Shown here: positions 31,159 to 41,508 of the stretch, in pieces | Layout: each line of letters opens with the position of its first letter | Position numbering within the stretch: the stretch's first letter is position 1 | From: Symbiodinium natans | Taxonomy: Eukaryota > Sar > Dinophyceae > Suessiales > Symbiodiniaceae | Direction of reading: 5' to 3' | DNA: 64,000 bases | NCBI GenBank assembly: GCA_905221605.1 | Contig: CAJNDS010002627.1 | Span: 253,857-317,856 of the forward strand | Program-made: the position numbers and the translations under genes | The notes under the pieces: generated by a model | Told to the model about the DNA's origin: nothing | Seen by the model: only the letters and a program-made list of their open reading frames with translations | Databases searched by the model: none

Positions 31159-31242
31159 AATGATCATGATTATGATGATGACGATGACTATGATGATGAT
31201 GGTGATGATGATGATGACGGTGACGGTGACTGCGACGGTGAC

Positions 31243-31301
<59 letters not shown>

Positions 31302-31314
31302 CGATGACGATGAC

Positions 31315-31346
<32 letters not shown>

Positions 31347-31386
31347 CGATGACGATGACGATGATGATGATGATGATGATGAAGAT

Positions 31387-31472
<86 letters not shown>

Positions 31473-31490
31473 CGATTTTGATGATGACAA
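31063..31490. repeat. (GAT/GAC)n trinucleotide tract, about 430 bp
   Basis: On + strand GAT and GAC triplets, with hexamer blocks GACGAT toward the right end; a few other substitutions at 31155-31240. It reads as poly-Asp on + and poly-Ser on -. Confidence 0.97.
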
Positions 31491-32537
31491 TGATGCTACT
31501 GCTGCTGGATACCGCTCATGACCAGCCGGGCTGTCTAGTCTGTGAACGTTTGCGCGATGGCTGTCAGGGGTTCTGGGCTTCTCTTTGTTTATCGGAGTTG
31601 CTTGCTTTCGGGTTTCCAGCTTCGACAGGGGCTTTCAAGGCTTTGAGGTTTTGGGGCTTCCAGCTTTGCGCGGTTTCCAGGGCCAGGGCTTGTGGAGTGA
31701 AGGTCTGCTGAGGCGTGCTTAAGGTGGGGGAGTGTAGAGCTTAGATTTTGGTTGCCGTGGCGGAGGGCGGGTGCTGGCCTTCTGCGGAATCAGAGGCCAG
31801 CTAGAGGCTGTCTGGCCTTCAGGGATGTCAAAATGAAAGAAGATCGGCTCTGGGAGGAAGGTGTGTTAGGGAGCATGGGGGGCCAAGTCTTTTTGGGGCA
31901 AGGAACTTGAGTTTCCTGGGAGGAAATGGGCTCCCTGCACTGAGGGAACAAGGGAGAAAGTGCGTTGAAGTCTCAAGCAAATGCGACGGAAGTGCAAGAC
32001 TTTGGGGAAATTCTTCATCTGCTTCAGAGAGCTCTGTGTGTTTTTTGTGGAAGAGTCATCAACAGGTCGAAAGAAGTCATCAACCCGAAACCCTTTATCC
32101 CATGTCCGCCTTTGCGGAGTCAACTTAGAAGCGGGATGCAGACCCAAACTGAATGTTCATCGAGCCCCCCATCCGGCCTTGCGCAAACTTCACCTTCTCC
32201 TGGGTTTCCATGGAGCAGTTCCCACTCAAAGGCACTCAAAATGCTCGGAGGCCGCCAGGTCGGAGTTGAGGCTTTGACAGTTCGAACCCTAAGGTCTCGC
32301 AACCCTGCACAGCAACGGGAGCTTAGACTGCAACTTTCGTGACCTTATCGATCCGGCTCGAAGTTCTATGTCAAGAAAGCCCGACATTGAAGGCTTCAGC
32401 AAGTTCTCCAAAAACGATGGTTGCACACTATTCGGGGCTTTGGGAAGATGGGGAGGAACGTGCGAGTCATAGAGTCCCAGAGTAGCATGAACGACCCTGA
32501 CCCCTTGGGAGCCTCAAACCATGCCAACATCGTTAAC
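31491..32537. other. No supportable gene
   Basis: Chance frames on both strands (31866-32147 minus, 31965-32342 plus). Confidence 0.4.
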
Positions 32538-32586
32538 CTGCCGCCCAAGCCGCGCGCACAGCTGCCAGCACCCCATGCAAGGCAGT
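32538..32586 (-). CDS. Exon, helical
   Basis: 49 nt, phase 0 to 1. Acceptor TCCTCCCGTGTGCAG|ACT, donor GGCGGCAG|GTTAACG. Reads TALHGVLAAVRAAWAA, an amphipathic helix. Last recognised member of a six-exon chain from 37094. Confidence 0.55.
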
Positions 32587-33133
32587 CTGCACACGGGAGG
32601 ACCAGGCAAGTCTAGCTTCGTCCTGCAAGGACGGGCAGGGACTGGGACCTGAGTCTGAGGGTGAGTGCCGGGAGGGTTATTTCACTTGGAGAGCTTGAAG
32701 GCTTCGGAAGAGGCATCAGGGTTAGAGTTTGATGAGGGTATAATGGGCATCATCGAACTCAGCATGGCAAACTCCAAGTCGGCTCGAGACTCGAGATTAG
32801 CCTCACAATGCTCATTCACTCGTTCGTCTCACACCTCATCGGTAGTGCCGTCATGATCACATCTTCACGATACTCCCCATCCTACTGCTCATCATCATCG
32901 TCGCCGTCGTTATGATCATCATCAGCAGCAGAGCGTCAGCAGCATTGTCACCGGGAGTGTTCTGGGAGCTGCACGCGATTGCAAACTCAGCAACAACATC
33001 CAAAGTATCCCAAAGCCTGACGGCTGTATCAAAACTCCAGCCACAATCAATACATTCGTCCGCCCTGCGAGCCCTCTTCCGACCGGCCCACGAGACGGAC
33101 CACCAGCACCACCAAGTTTACAAGCTGATACAC

Positions 33134-33170
33134 GCCCTAAACCCTAAACCCTAAACCCTAAACCCTAAAC
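33134..33170 (-). repeat. Telomere-like array, CCCTAAA on +
   Basis: Five units, forming the donor of exon 33171-33245. Confidence 0.9.
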
Positions 33171-33245
33171 CCTAAAAGCAAGCTCAAGAAGCAATGAGCC
33201 CATCCTGCGGGTTCGCCGGTGAGTAGTGCATTCGTCCAACGCCAC
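33171..33245 (-). CDS. Exon, unassigned
   Basis: 75 nt, 25 codons, phase 0-0. Acceptor ATCCCGGCAG|GTG, donor TTTTAGG|GTTTAGGG. Reads VALDECTTHRRTRRMGSLLL and ends ELAFR. In phase with both neighbours. Confidence 0.55.
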
Positions 33246-33296
33246 CTGCCGGGATCTCGAAGGATCCGATCCTCGACAGCGGGCACAAGGACCCAA

Positions 33297-33378
33297 AATA
33301 ATCATAAGCATAATAATCACAATAGTAAAAACAATAATAATCATAACCATAATCACAATAATAGTAATAAGAATATAC
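33297..33378. repeat. AT-rich (AAT)n-like tract
   Basis: Degenerate AATAATCAT/AACAATAAT repeats. Confidence 0.85.
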
Positions 33379-34479
33379 AAAAGCCCTGCCGCATCGCTTG
33401 CTTCGCTTGAAGCCGGGAGGATGTGAGCGGCTGCAGCTCCAGAAAAGTAGAAAAGTAGAACACTAAACAGCCATGCTCATGTTCTCCTAGCTTCTACAGG
33501 TGCGGTACACACTCTGGAGCCGTGGGGTTGAGGATGCTCCCTACGGCAGATGGAGAGCACGCAGACTCCAGAACCGCAACTTGGCTTTAGAACGTGTGCT
33601 TGTTGTCTCCTGTATTTTGGCAATCCAAGAGTCTTCTCGTGGCCCCAAAAGGTCACCGGCTGTGGGTTGACCATGTAATAGTCGTTCGCCGCGACTACGG
33701 AACCAACAGGGATCGTCTCCTAATGCTTCACAAAGCTTTGCTTGTTGGACTCAGGGCTTGGGGTTTCGGGTTAAGGGCCAGGCTAGGCTTCTCAGTAGAA
33801 GCACACTCACACACACAAGTCCTTGTGATACATGTAAGGGCTGTTTCGTGGGTAGAGACAGGCCATGACAGGGCTACATCGGATAAACACGCGGGCCCTT
33901 GCTCAGCCCATGGCCAGCTGCAAATCGTCCAATGCGCTTGCTGACACAACTCGATTCTTACCAATACAGCAGTGCCCAAACGCTCTAAGGCTCAGCAGTT
34001 CCGGTGGAACATGTTAGAACCGATACACCCGGAACTAAACCTTTGATGCCATCCTCTGAATACCTTGAAAGGCGAAGCAGCCTGGGTCAAGAAATTGTGC
34101 GGAACCCGAGATCCAACACACGCGTCGTTGCGGCAACAGCACTTGAAAACACCGACTTCTTAGCCGATCTTGCACCCTGAACTTCAATCGCCCCACTTCC
34201 TGAACTCCCGGCATGAGCTTAGCAGCAAGCAACTGTGCTAAACACATCCGGGTCAGTCAGATGCAGGGCTTCAAGGTGTCCAGCCGCGGAATACTCGGAT
34301 CCGAGAAGCAGGATGAAGGGTACCCGTACTGGACAGCGCCACAACGCCAGTGCACTCGGAATTCCTGTGTGGGACCCTAAAGAACGCTATTTAAGGCAAG
34401 AGAAATTGCTTGGACCTGGGGCTTAAGACCCCAAAAACCCTGCGACCTCAACTTTTCGAGACTCACCCGAGTTAACTTT

Positions 34480-34580
34480 TTAGGGTTTTAGGGTTTTAGG
34501 GCTTTAGGGTTGTAGGGTTTTAGGGTTTTAGGGTTTTAGGGTTTTCGGGTTTTCGGGTTTTAGGGTTTTAGGGTTTTTAA
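34480..34580 (+). repeat. Telomere-like array of the variant TTTTAGGG
   Basis: About twelve 8-mer units, the reverse-complement counterpart of the variant at 16361-16468. Confidence 0.95.
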
Positions 34581-34581
34581 C

Positions 34582-34664
34582 ATCCTGACAAAGGCACACA
34601 ACCAGGGCCCAGATCAACGCCTTGAAGTTCACCTCGTGGGGGGGTGCATAGTCGGCCTCAGCTT
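34582..34664 (-). CDS. Exon with hydrophobic segment
   Basis: 83 nt, 2 nt + 27 codons, phase 0 out. Acceptor TGGACCTCAG|AA, donor CAGGAT|GTTAAA beside the array (a GA donor three bases earlier is also possible). Reads AEADYAPPHEVNFKALIWAL and ends VVCLCQD, giving one possible membrane-inserting or buried helix. Confidence 0.55.
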
Positions 34665-35731
34665 CTGAGGTCCACACAACAACGGTGTCATGATTGCGTG
34701 TGGCAGGGGGTGCTCCTCAAGAGTGGCAGCTTGTGTTGCTTGCCAGCACCGCAGCAATTTGTGCAACCAAGAAATTGCTTTGGGGTTTGAGGGGTTAGGC
34801 AGGGAACGGAAAGTAAGGCGATGTTCTGGGAAACCAACACGTGGATGGTGCAGCCAGGGAACTTTTCCCTGTTCGTTGACCTTTGTGCAAAAGTGCCTCG
34901 CATGCGGCTTGATCTGAGGATATGGGCTTCGGGTGAATCTAAAGAGGAAGTTGCAAACACCTTGAGCCTTCGTGCTAGATACACAGCATGTCCACCACAG
35001 GCACTCTCCGCACCAGACCCGTTTGCCCCAATCAATCAGCAGGCGGCGTTCAAGCTTCCTTGCACACCACAAGATTTCTGTTTCATTTTTGGCAGGATCG
35101 GAAGCCCCCATGCCATCCTCTCGACGAATCTTCATGCTCCTACCTTGGCATGGTTGGCATTCTCATCATTCCCGGAGCCGTGGTCAGCGAGTGGTGCGAT
35201 ATGGTCGCACGCCCTATGAAGGTGGTGTGAGGAACTCTCCCCAACATCTTTGCATTCCGATGCATGACACAAGCCAAAACACTCAGTACGATTGGGATGC
35301 TGATCTTCATTATACATGACCAAGCGATCCACAGCAAGGACTTGCGCGATGCGACGTGTCAAATCCCACTGCAAAACGTGGCCGGCTTGCACCGCTTGCC
35401 AGCTCTCGCCAGCATCAAAGCTCTGCTTCCTACTCTCCTCGACCAGGTGGCGAACCAGACGAGGCTGCTTTCATTCAGCCTGCAATCTGGGGCGAATTCC
35501 TATGCGAGTTCGTGACCACGCGGGACAGCGCCCGATCCTGCACTGGGCGCATGGCAAGTTGGCGAATTATGGTGCAACATTTCCGACCGCTCGTCCGTGT
35601 CGATCTCTGCGCAACTGCACAACTGCGCAAGACTAGAGCTCGTCATAGCTTCGGGATCGCGAGACCTAAACATCGGCGCCTGACGGTTCCCAAGCAACCC
35701 GAAACATCAACGAAGCACGAAGCTGCTGAAC

Positions 35732-35831
35732 CGCGCAACCCGAGACATCCCAACTCTCCGAGCCGCCGATTCGCAAAAACGACCCGCCGCTGGGAGTCCA
35801 GGGCCGCCAGGATGCACTTGCCCCAAGGGGT
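35732..35831 (-). CDS. Exon, unassigned
   Basis: 100 nt, phase 0 to 1. Acceptor GGTGGAG|ACC, donor TGCGCG|GTTCAGC. Reads TPWGKCILAALDSQRRVVFA and continues NRRLGELGCLGLR. The DSQRRVVFANRRLGELG stretch recalls the first half of a PAS domain; too short to be sure. Confidence 0.55.
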
Positions 35832-35905
35832 CTCCACCGTCCAAGAGTCCTAGCAAGACTTCATATACATCTATATTTCTAATACATAAAAAAAGAAAAA
35901 ACACG

Positions 35906-35934
<29 letters not shown>
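35906..35934. repeat. (TA)n microsatellite
   Basis: About fourteen TA units. Confidence 0.95.
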
Positions 35935-35938
<4 letters not shown>

Positions 35939-36083
35939 AGAACAAGGGGAGTTCAGATTTTTCTAGAGAGTCCGAGTTCAAGGCGCAAGTTCCAGACTGT
36001 GCCATTTGAGCTCTGAAGGGCCTCGCCTCAAGCTTCTTGGGCCGCGATCAGGTCTGGGACACGCTGGGATGTCGGAAACTATC

Positions 36084-36122
36084 ACTGTAAGTCACTGTAC
36101 GTCACTGTAGGTCACTGTAGGT
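36084..36122. repeat. 10-bp tandem repeat
   Basis: Four copies of GTCACTGTAG with one-base variants. Confidence 0.9.
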
Positions 36123-36323
36123 CTTGAGGGTTCCGAGGGTCGCTGCACTGTCCTGCGTTGGGCACTTCAGGAACGAGGAGCTAGATGCTCTGCACGGGTT
36201 AGAGCCAGCTCACCCCCGGTGCACCAAGACAAACGCCGGGCATACCGGCAGGGTATATATGGGTACATATAGTCTTCGGGTAAGCAAGATGGTGCGTATC
36301 AGGAGCCTCTCCTCGCCCTTGAC

Positions 36324-36385
36324 CTGCACGCCGCTGCCACCGATGAGGCCGAAGCGTGGCATGGGGCCCAGGGAGGCCATGGCAG
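36324..36385 (-). CDS. Exon with GGSG motif
   Basis: 62 nt, 2 nt + 20 codons. Acceptor GGCCCTGAG|CT, donor GTGCAG|GTCAAG. Reads AMASLGPMPRFGLIGGSGVQ. The frame stays open beyond the donor. Strong codon bias; phases match both neighbours. Confidence 0.55.
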
Positions 36386-36404
36386 CTCAGGGCCAAGCTC
36401 AAAA

Positions 36405-36438
36405 TTAACCCTAAACCCTAAACCCTAAACCCTAAACT
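36405..36438 (-). repeat. Telomere-like array, CCCTAAA on +
   Basis: Four to five units. Confidence 0.9.
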
Positions 36439-36735
36439 CCCCCAACTTGCCCCAAGCTGGCCCACAGTCTTGCACAGGGGAAGAGGACCGGTAGATGTGT
36501 CGATAAAGTGCCTTCTTGTCCATGTCAACCGAGAATGGGGTTCCATCTGAGTAGAAAGCAGCTGGCACGTGTGATCGAAGACATCAGGTATGCAAACCTG
36601 CTCTGCACCTTCAACCTGCTCTGCACCTTCATGGCTCGAAGCGATGCTTTTTTCAAAAAATGAAGGCTCATGGAGCAGATGCTACATCGATTGCCGCTAA
36701 CTCTGCTGTTTACGGAACCCCAGACCCGACAAGGG

Positions 36736-36798
36736 GGTCGGTCACCCAAGCGCATTGGTTAAGGGCCAGGGGAAGTGGCTCAAGGTTCGAGTTGCTCG
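36736..36798 (+). other. tRNA-like (possible SINE head) sequence
   Basis: AAGCGCATTGGTTAAG resembles a pol III A box and GGTTCGAGTTGC, 40 bp further on, resembles a B box. No complete cloverleaf; no tail identified. Confidence 0.3.
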
Positions 36799-36835
36799 TG
36801 TTCCAGAGTGCTTCCACATGGCTGACCAACAAAGC

Positions 36836-36902
36836 ACCCTAAACCCTAAACCCTAAACCCTAAACCCTAACCCTAACCCTAAACCCTAAACCCTAAACCC
36901 TC
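36836..36902 (-). repeat. Telomere-like array, CCCTAAA on +
   Basis: Nine units, two of them the 6-mer CCCTAA. Confidence 0.95.
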
Positions 36903-36971
36903 AACCCCCCAAGTGATTGACAACCCGAACCCGAAACTTGGCGCCGCCTGGGTGCATCCTTGCTCCGCGAC

Positions 36972-37094
36972 CGCGATGGCTGACGCGGCCGCTTGGGGCC
37001 CTAGGCAACGCTAACGTCTGTGTGGCTAGTTGGCTCAGGTCCATCATGTGGCTCGCTCCTGGGGCCTTCATAGACGTTGCGGCATCAAGACATG
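36972..37094 (-). CDS. Exon, unassigned
   Basis: 123 nt, 2 nt + 40 codons + 1 nt. Acceptor CACAAAAG|CA, donor CATCGCG|GTCGCGG. Reads CLDAATSMKAPGASHMMDLS, then QLATQTLALPRAPSGRVSHR. First recognised exon of the six-exon phase-consistent chain 37094 to 32538. Confidence 0.5.
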
Positions 37095-40000
37095 CTTTTG
37101 TGATCATTGCACAAACGCTATCGTGGCGCTGTTGATTGCACCGGCTTTTTGGGTTTTTGACCATGACATGGGACCGTACTGCCAAGGCCGTGATGAAGTC
37201 AGGTGCAACACAAAAACAAAAAAAAAACTCCGTTTTCACATAGCCTTTAAGACTTTAGGATGTCGGGTGAGCTGCAAACACAGATCGCCCTCATGCCCAC
37301 AAAACGAAGCGCATTCAAAAACAGACTTGCACAGCCCGAGGATGGTGCGCAAGCCAAAGGCAAGTTCTAATGGTGGGTGGTGGGTTCATGGCCATCACGT
37401 CGAAAAAAATGTTTTAAAAAAGCTCTGCAGACGGCACTCCTGAAAATGATGCGTAGTCTCGTCTAGGTCCCGAAGATGCATGGTGTCTCAAACAGATGCG
37501 CCTTTCCATGCGCAACTGCTCCCCTGAAATACTGTGCTGAAGCAGGGGACTTTACAGGCGCCATTACCTCATCTAACCGTTAACCGTTCACCCCGTATTC
37601 ATTGAAGGGCCTTCAGGGTTCAGGTCTGCTGTCCTCGGGATCTTCGGCATTGAACGGGTCGAAGTCCCACACATGCACCTGGTTGGAAATCTCATTGGGT
37701 TTAGGGCTTTGAAGACTCCAGGAGTTGCCACCAACTTGAACTTCTCACATTTTTGCTTTTGCCCAGAAGCCTACTTTAAGTACGTCGACACTGGGAAAAA
37801 CAGACAAACTAGCTTCGGGTGGTCAGTGGGCCACTTCTTTTTCCGGCTGCTTTGCGGTTGCATTCTCCGCGCTTGAAGCAGCGTGGGAATTAACAACACA
37901 TACGCCGCCTAGTTGATGATCGACATTACGCATGACCACCCTCAACCCAGGCGGTCACATGTCGACTCCTTGGCACCCCTCAACTGAACCTTAATCTTGC
38001 TGGCATGAGGCCCTTCGCAGGGCATGTTTGACTTGTGCAATCCCGGAATGTCTTGCAAGCTGCAGCAACCCAAGACCCCAAACTCCAGCACTCCAGACCA
38101 CACCCTGACACTCGAAACCCGAACCCTATAAAGCACAGAACATCAACTCCTCTAAAACGCAGAAAGGCCCTTGAAGGAAACGAGTACACATATTGGAGGT
38201 TGGCATCAGGCAGAACCCACCGCTGAAAAATCGCGAGAAAACCCATAACTTCACAGTGAATGGAAACACCAAGAACCGGAAGGAGCGAGGGAGGGAGAGG
38301 GAGAGACCCTTGAAAGGACATGAAAGGACAACCCAAAACCCCCAGACATCGCAAGCCTTCCACTCCTCGCTAGCGCCGTTTCTGAGACGCAGAAGGAGGT
38401 GGCTCACCTGGAGAAATTCTTTTGCGGGGCTGTGAAAGAAGCGCGCTTTTTCGAAAAGCGCTTTGGCCCGCAGAGGATGCCTCCCAGCTGCTCACTCAAT
38501 TGAGCCCCCGTGCTCCGAGCCAAAGACAAGAGGGCCCCTGGATGCTAAAGGTTCAAGGAGGTTCAAAGAGACCTTCCCCCTCAGACTGCGACTGAACTCT
38601 TCCAACGCTGAACCCTCAACTCTGAAGCCCTTCCCAAATCGTCGTGCTCCACCTTGCCGGCGGTTCGACGGATGATGGCGCCTGGCCTTTGCCAAACAGG
38701 AGGGGGTGAGATTGGAGTCGCTGTGGGGTCCAGGTGGTCAGATGTGGTCACGGTAAGTCTCTTTGGGAGTGTTGGGGCAGCAGCATGGAACCCCCAAAGC
38801 CTCGAAACCCTCACAGGACGAGGTCGAGCCTTTTTTTCTGTACCCGTGGGCCTTGATGGGTGGTTCCTGGACTCTAAGCAGAACCGTCTGAACATTGGGC
38901 CACAATTTTTAGGCGTTAAGCCTCCGACCTGAACCCTGAATCCCCAAAACTCGGAACCCCTACAGTAATGCCCTACGCCTTCGAGCCAGACCCGTGAAAC
39001 TTCAAAAACAAAAAAGTCGTTCCTCCACAAGTTTGCAGCTTTAGGGTTCGCAGCCTCTCCGCACAGGAGTATAGCAGGCTGCCAGTCCGTGCAGAATCCC
39101 TGCCAAATGACATGGGGCTTGAGGGCCCGTGGCTTCTTGAGTCTTGAGGTCTGTTGAGGTCCGAAGCGGCATGAAGTCTGCAGGTTGCTGGTGTTCGAAC
39201 GGTGTCGAAGGCTCGCAAAATGGGCCTGGGCCTGGGACTCAGCTTCTTAGTACGAGCATCCCTCCGTGAAAACCGTAAACTTAACTTCTAAACAGTCTAA
39301 ACACCGCAAACTGTCAAAATACCAACCATAAAGTCCCTCAACCATTAAAACAAAGGGTTACTTGGGGGGGGCGGGGGGGGGGTAGGGAGTGATCCTAAAA
39401 AACCCAGAACGGCAAAGCCCTCAGGGCGGGTGTGCACGTAAACTGCCCTGCCCTCGACAATCCCCGCCTAGTCCCGGACACATCTGAAATTTCGCAGTGT
39501 CAAAGCAGAAGGGGTTAAAGAAGGCTAGGGCTTCGGGCCTCGGGATTCAAGTTCGGGGCTCTTGCCAGACCTTAGAAGGCTTTAGAAGACCCCAGGGAGC
39601 TGAAGGAAAGCATCCGAGCCCTGATACTCAGCCTTAAGCCTGAAAACCTGCACCTGACGCTGACTCCAACCCTGGAATGTGGAAGCTTGCGGAACTCTGT
39701 GTCTAAAGGCGCCAAAGCATCCAAACGTCGCAACGGACGCGGAGCTCTCCGGGTGCCTCCGGGTCACGGCGGCTTGAACCCTGCTGTGACACAGCAGCCC
39801 TTCATGTGGGATTGGCGCGCTTCGGCGGGTGCACACACCCAAAGCATTCCTCGAACCTTTGGAAAAAGCTTCTGTAGCCGGCACCGCAAGCGCTAAGAAG
39901 AGCAAAGAGTATCAACGACGATGTCGAATAACTACAGCTCAGTGTGTGTTTTTCAGGCATTTCTGAAGTAGTTGTGGGGGGGAGCGAAAACAGCATTCCA

Positions 40001-40250
40001 TACTGTAAACGACACTACAACACTCACTTTCTGCAAGTAGACCCCTCAGTTTCATCCCCCCTACAAAAAGTACTATGCATTCCCACACAAAAGGCATGTC
40101 TTCAACTCTTCAACATGGAACTTTGTACTTGTACGTATCCCGTGCCACGCCGCAATACGAACCTTTGAAACTTAGGGATCCACACACACACACAACATGA
40201 GAGGGTGATCATAAGGAGGGACCCTCCGAGGAATAGGCTCAGTTCATCTT
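37095..40250. other. No supportable gene
   Basis: Chance frames on both strands. A short tract GAGGGAGGGAGAGGGAGAG lies at about 38286; G-rich run at 39365-39383. Confidence 0.4.
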
Positions 40251-40400
40251 GGTACTTGGAGGTTCCTGGTACTTACTAACCCAATAAGAATTGTACTTAT
40301 AACCCAACTATAACCCTTGTTTGGGCACTTTAGGGGGCTCATAAGTGGGTTATAAGTACAGCTATCATGGCTAATGAGTGCCACGAACCTCCAAGTACAG
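40217..40400. mobile_element. Nested foldback (MITE-like) element
   Basis: Outer arms GTACTTGGAGGTTC at 40254-40267 and its perfect reverse complement at 40387-40400. Inner arms TGTACTTATAACCCA at 40294-40308 and reverse complement at 40348-40362. A separate palindrome GGAGGGACCCTCC lies at 40217. No ORF. Confidence 0.6.
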
Positions 40401-40462
40401 CCCCGAACCTTAGGCGACACAAAGGTGACGCATGGTGACACGCAAGGAGCCCATGGACACCC

Positions 40463-40537
40463 CAAACCCTAAACCCTAAACCCTAAACCCTAAACCCTAA
40501 ACCCTAAACCCTAAACCCTAAACCCTAAACCCTAAAC
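40463..40537 (-). repeat. Telomere-like array, CCCTAAA on +
   Basis: Eleven perfect units, starting at the donor of exon 40538-40627. Confidence 0.95.
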
Positions 40538-40627
40538 CCTGTGTGGAGGCCTCCACCTCGCCCTCCACCGCCTCGTAGCGGCTACGGAGCTCGGCCTCCA
40601 TGGCTTTGCGGCCCAAACCGCTTTGAG
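40538..40627 (-). CDS. Exon, coiled-coil-like
   Basis: 90 nt with acceptor CCGAAG|CT and donor CACAGG|GTTTAGGG. Reads GLGRKAMEAELRSRYEAVEG and ends EVEASTQ, highly charged with heptad spacing. A second acceptor (CTCAAAG|C at 40621) changes the starting phase. Confidence 0.55.
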
Positions 40628-40642
40628 CTTCGGATCGGCCCA

Positions 40643-40763
40643 GTTTAGGGTTTAGGGTTTAGGGTTTAGGGTTTAGGGTTTAGGGTTTAGGGTTTAGGGT
40701 TTAGGGTTTAGGGTTTAGGGTTTAGGGTTTAGGGTTTAGGGTTTAGGGTTTAGGGTTTAGGGC
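40643..40763 (+). repeat. Telomere-like array, TTTAGGG
   Basis: Seventeen perfect units; inverted partner of 40463-40537 around the exon. Confidence 0.97.
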
Positions 40764-40835
40764 AAAGCCCCGCTTTTGGCCACCTCGGCAGAGTCGCCGC
40801 GCAGCATCAAGAGGCGCTCTAAGGACGCGCAGCAG
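40764..40835 (-). CDS. Exon, helical, boundaries uncertain
   Basis: Acceptor GGTCTCCAG|C. Preferred frame reads CCASLERLLMLRGDSAEVAK and ends SGA near a GC donor at the array; a GT donor (GCCGAG|GTGGCC) would end it 23 nt earlier. Other frames, including plus, are open. Confidence 0.35.
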
Positions 40836-41321
40836 CTGGAGACCTTAGGGCTTCGAGGCTTTCGGGCCTTTGAGGCTTTGAGGCTTAAGGAGGCTTTGAG
40901 GCTACCGCTGGTAGCGCAGTGGTTACCCATGTTGCGGATTTCTCGGTAGCTGCTGTTTTGACTGGTGATCTAGGTGGGGCTTAGGTTTCTGCGGAATGGT
41001 CTTGTCTCATGACAAAGGTTGAAAAATTGGGGAGTGTGAGTCTGGGAAGACACTTGGAGCACAAACGATGCATTACAGAGAGCACTCGCTAGCCCAAAGG
41101 CCTCTCTACGGTGACGTACTTTCGCGAGAAGGCACAGTCATTTGGAGTCCACGGCTCCGCCTGCGGCTTTGGGTTGATTTCAGGTGGCTTTGGGTTTGAC
41201 CTGCTTCGGGCTTCGGCACCTTTGCCCCAGAGTCCACCAAGCACCGCAACTCGGAAACCCCTGAACCTCAAGCCAAACGCAGAACCACAAAAACCTGGAA
41301 CATCCCAACCCATACTAAGAC

Positions 41322-41409
41322 TCTTGTCTCTCCACAGGGCCCTCACGGGCCCGTCCGTGGCTCCAAGGACGCGCCCAAACGCGCTGTCCTGGAAGATCCA
41401 CAGGCCAGC
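41322..41409 (-). CDS. Exon, unassigned
   Basis: 88 nt, phase 0 to 1. Textbook acceptor CCATTGCTCTCACAG|GCT, donor GACAAGA|GTCTTAG. Reads AGLWIFQDSAFGRVLGATDG and ends PVRALWRDK. Strong coding look; in phase with exon 43576-43635. Confidence 0.6.
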
Positions 41410-41451
41410 CTGTGAGAGCAATGGTGATCAAGGGCTTGGGAGTGATGAGTG

Positions 41452-41508
41452 AACCCTAAACCCTAAACCCTAAACCCTAAACCCCAAACCCTAAACCCTA
41501 AACCCTGA
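41452..41508 (-). repeat. Telomere-like array, CCCTAAA on +
   Basis: Eight units, just 5' (minus sense) of exon 41322-41409. Confidence 0.95.

Noticed and set aside
30811-31521. Acidic poly-Asp protein (e.g. calcium-binding)
   Set aside because: The frame is just the GAT/GAC microsatellite with unrelated flanks; the same tract is poly-Ser on the other strand.
36324-36385. Methylthioadenosine phosphorylase start (IGGSG motif)
   Set aside because: Only a short GLIGGSG resemblance; neighbouring in-phase exons do not continue such an enzyme.
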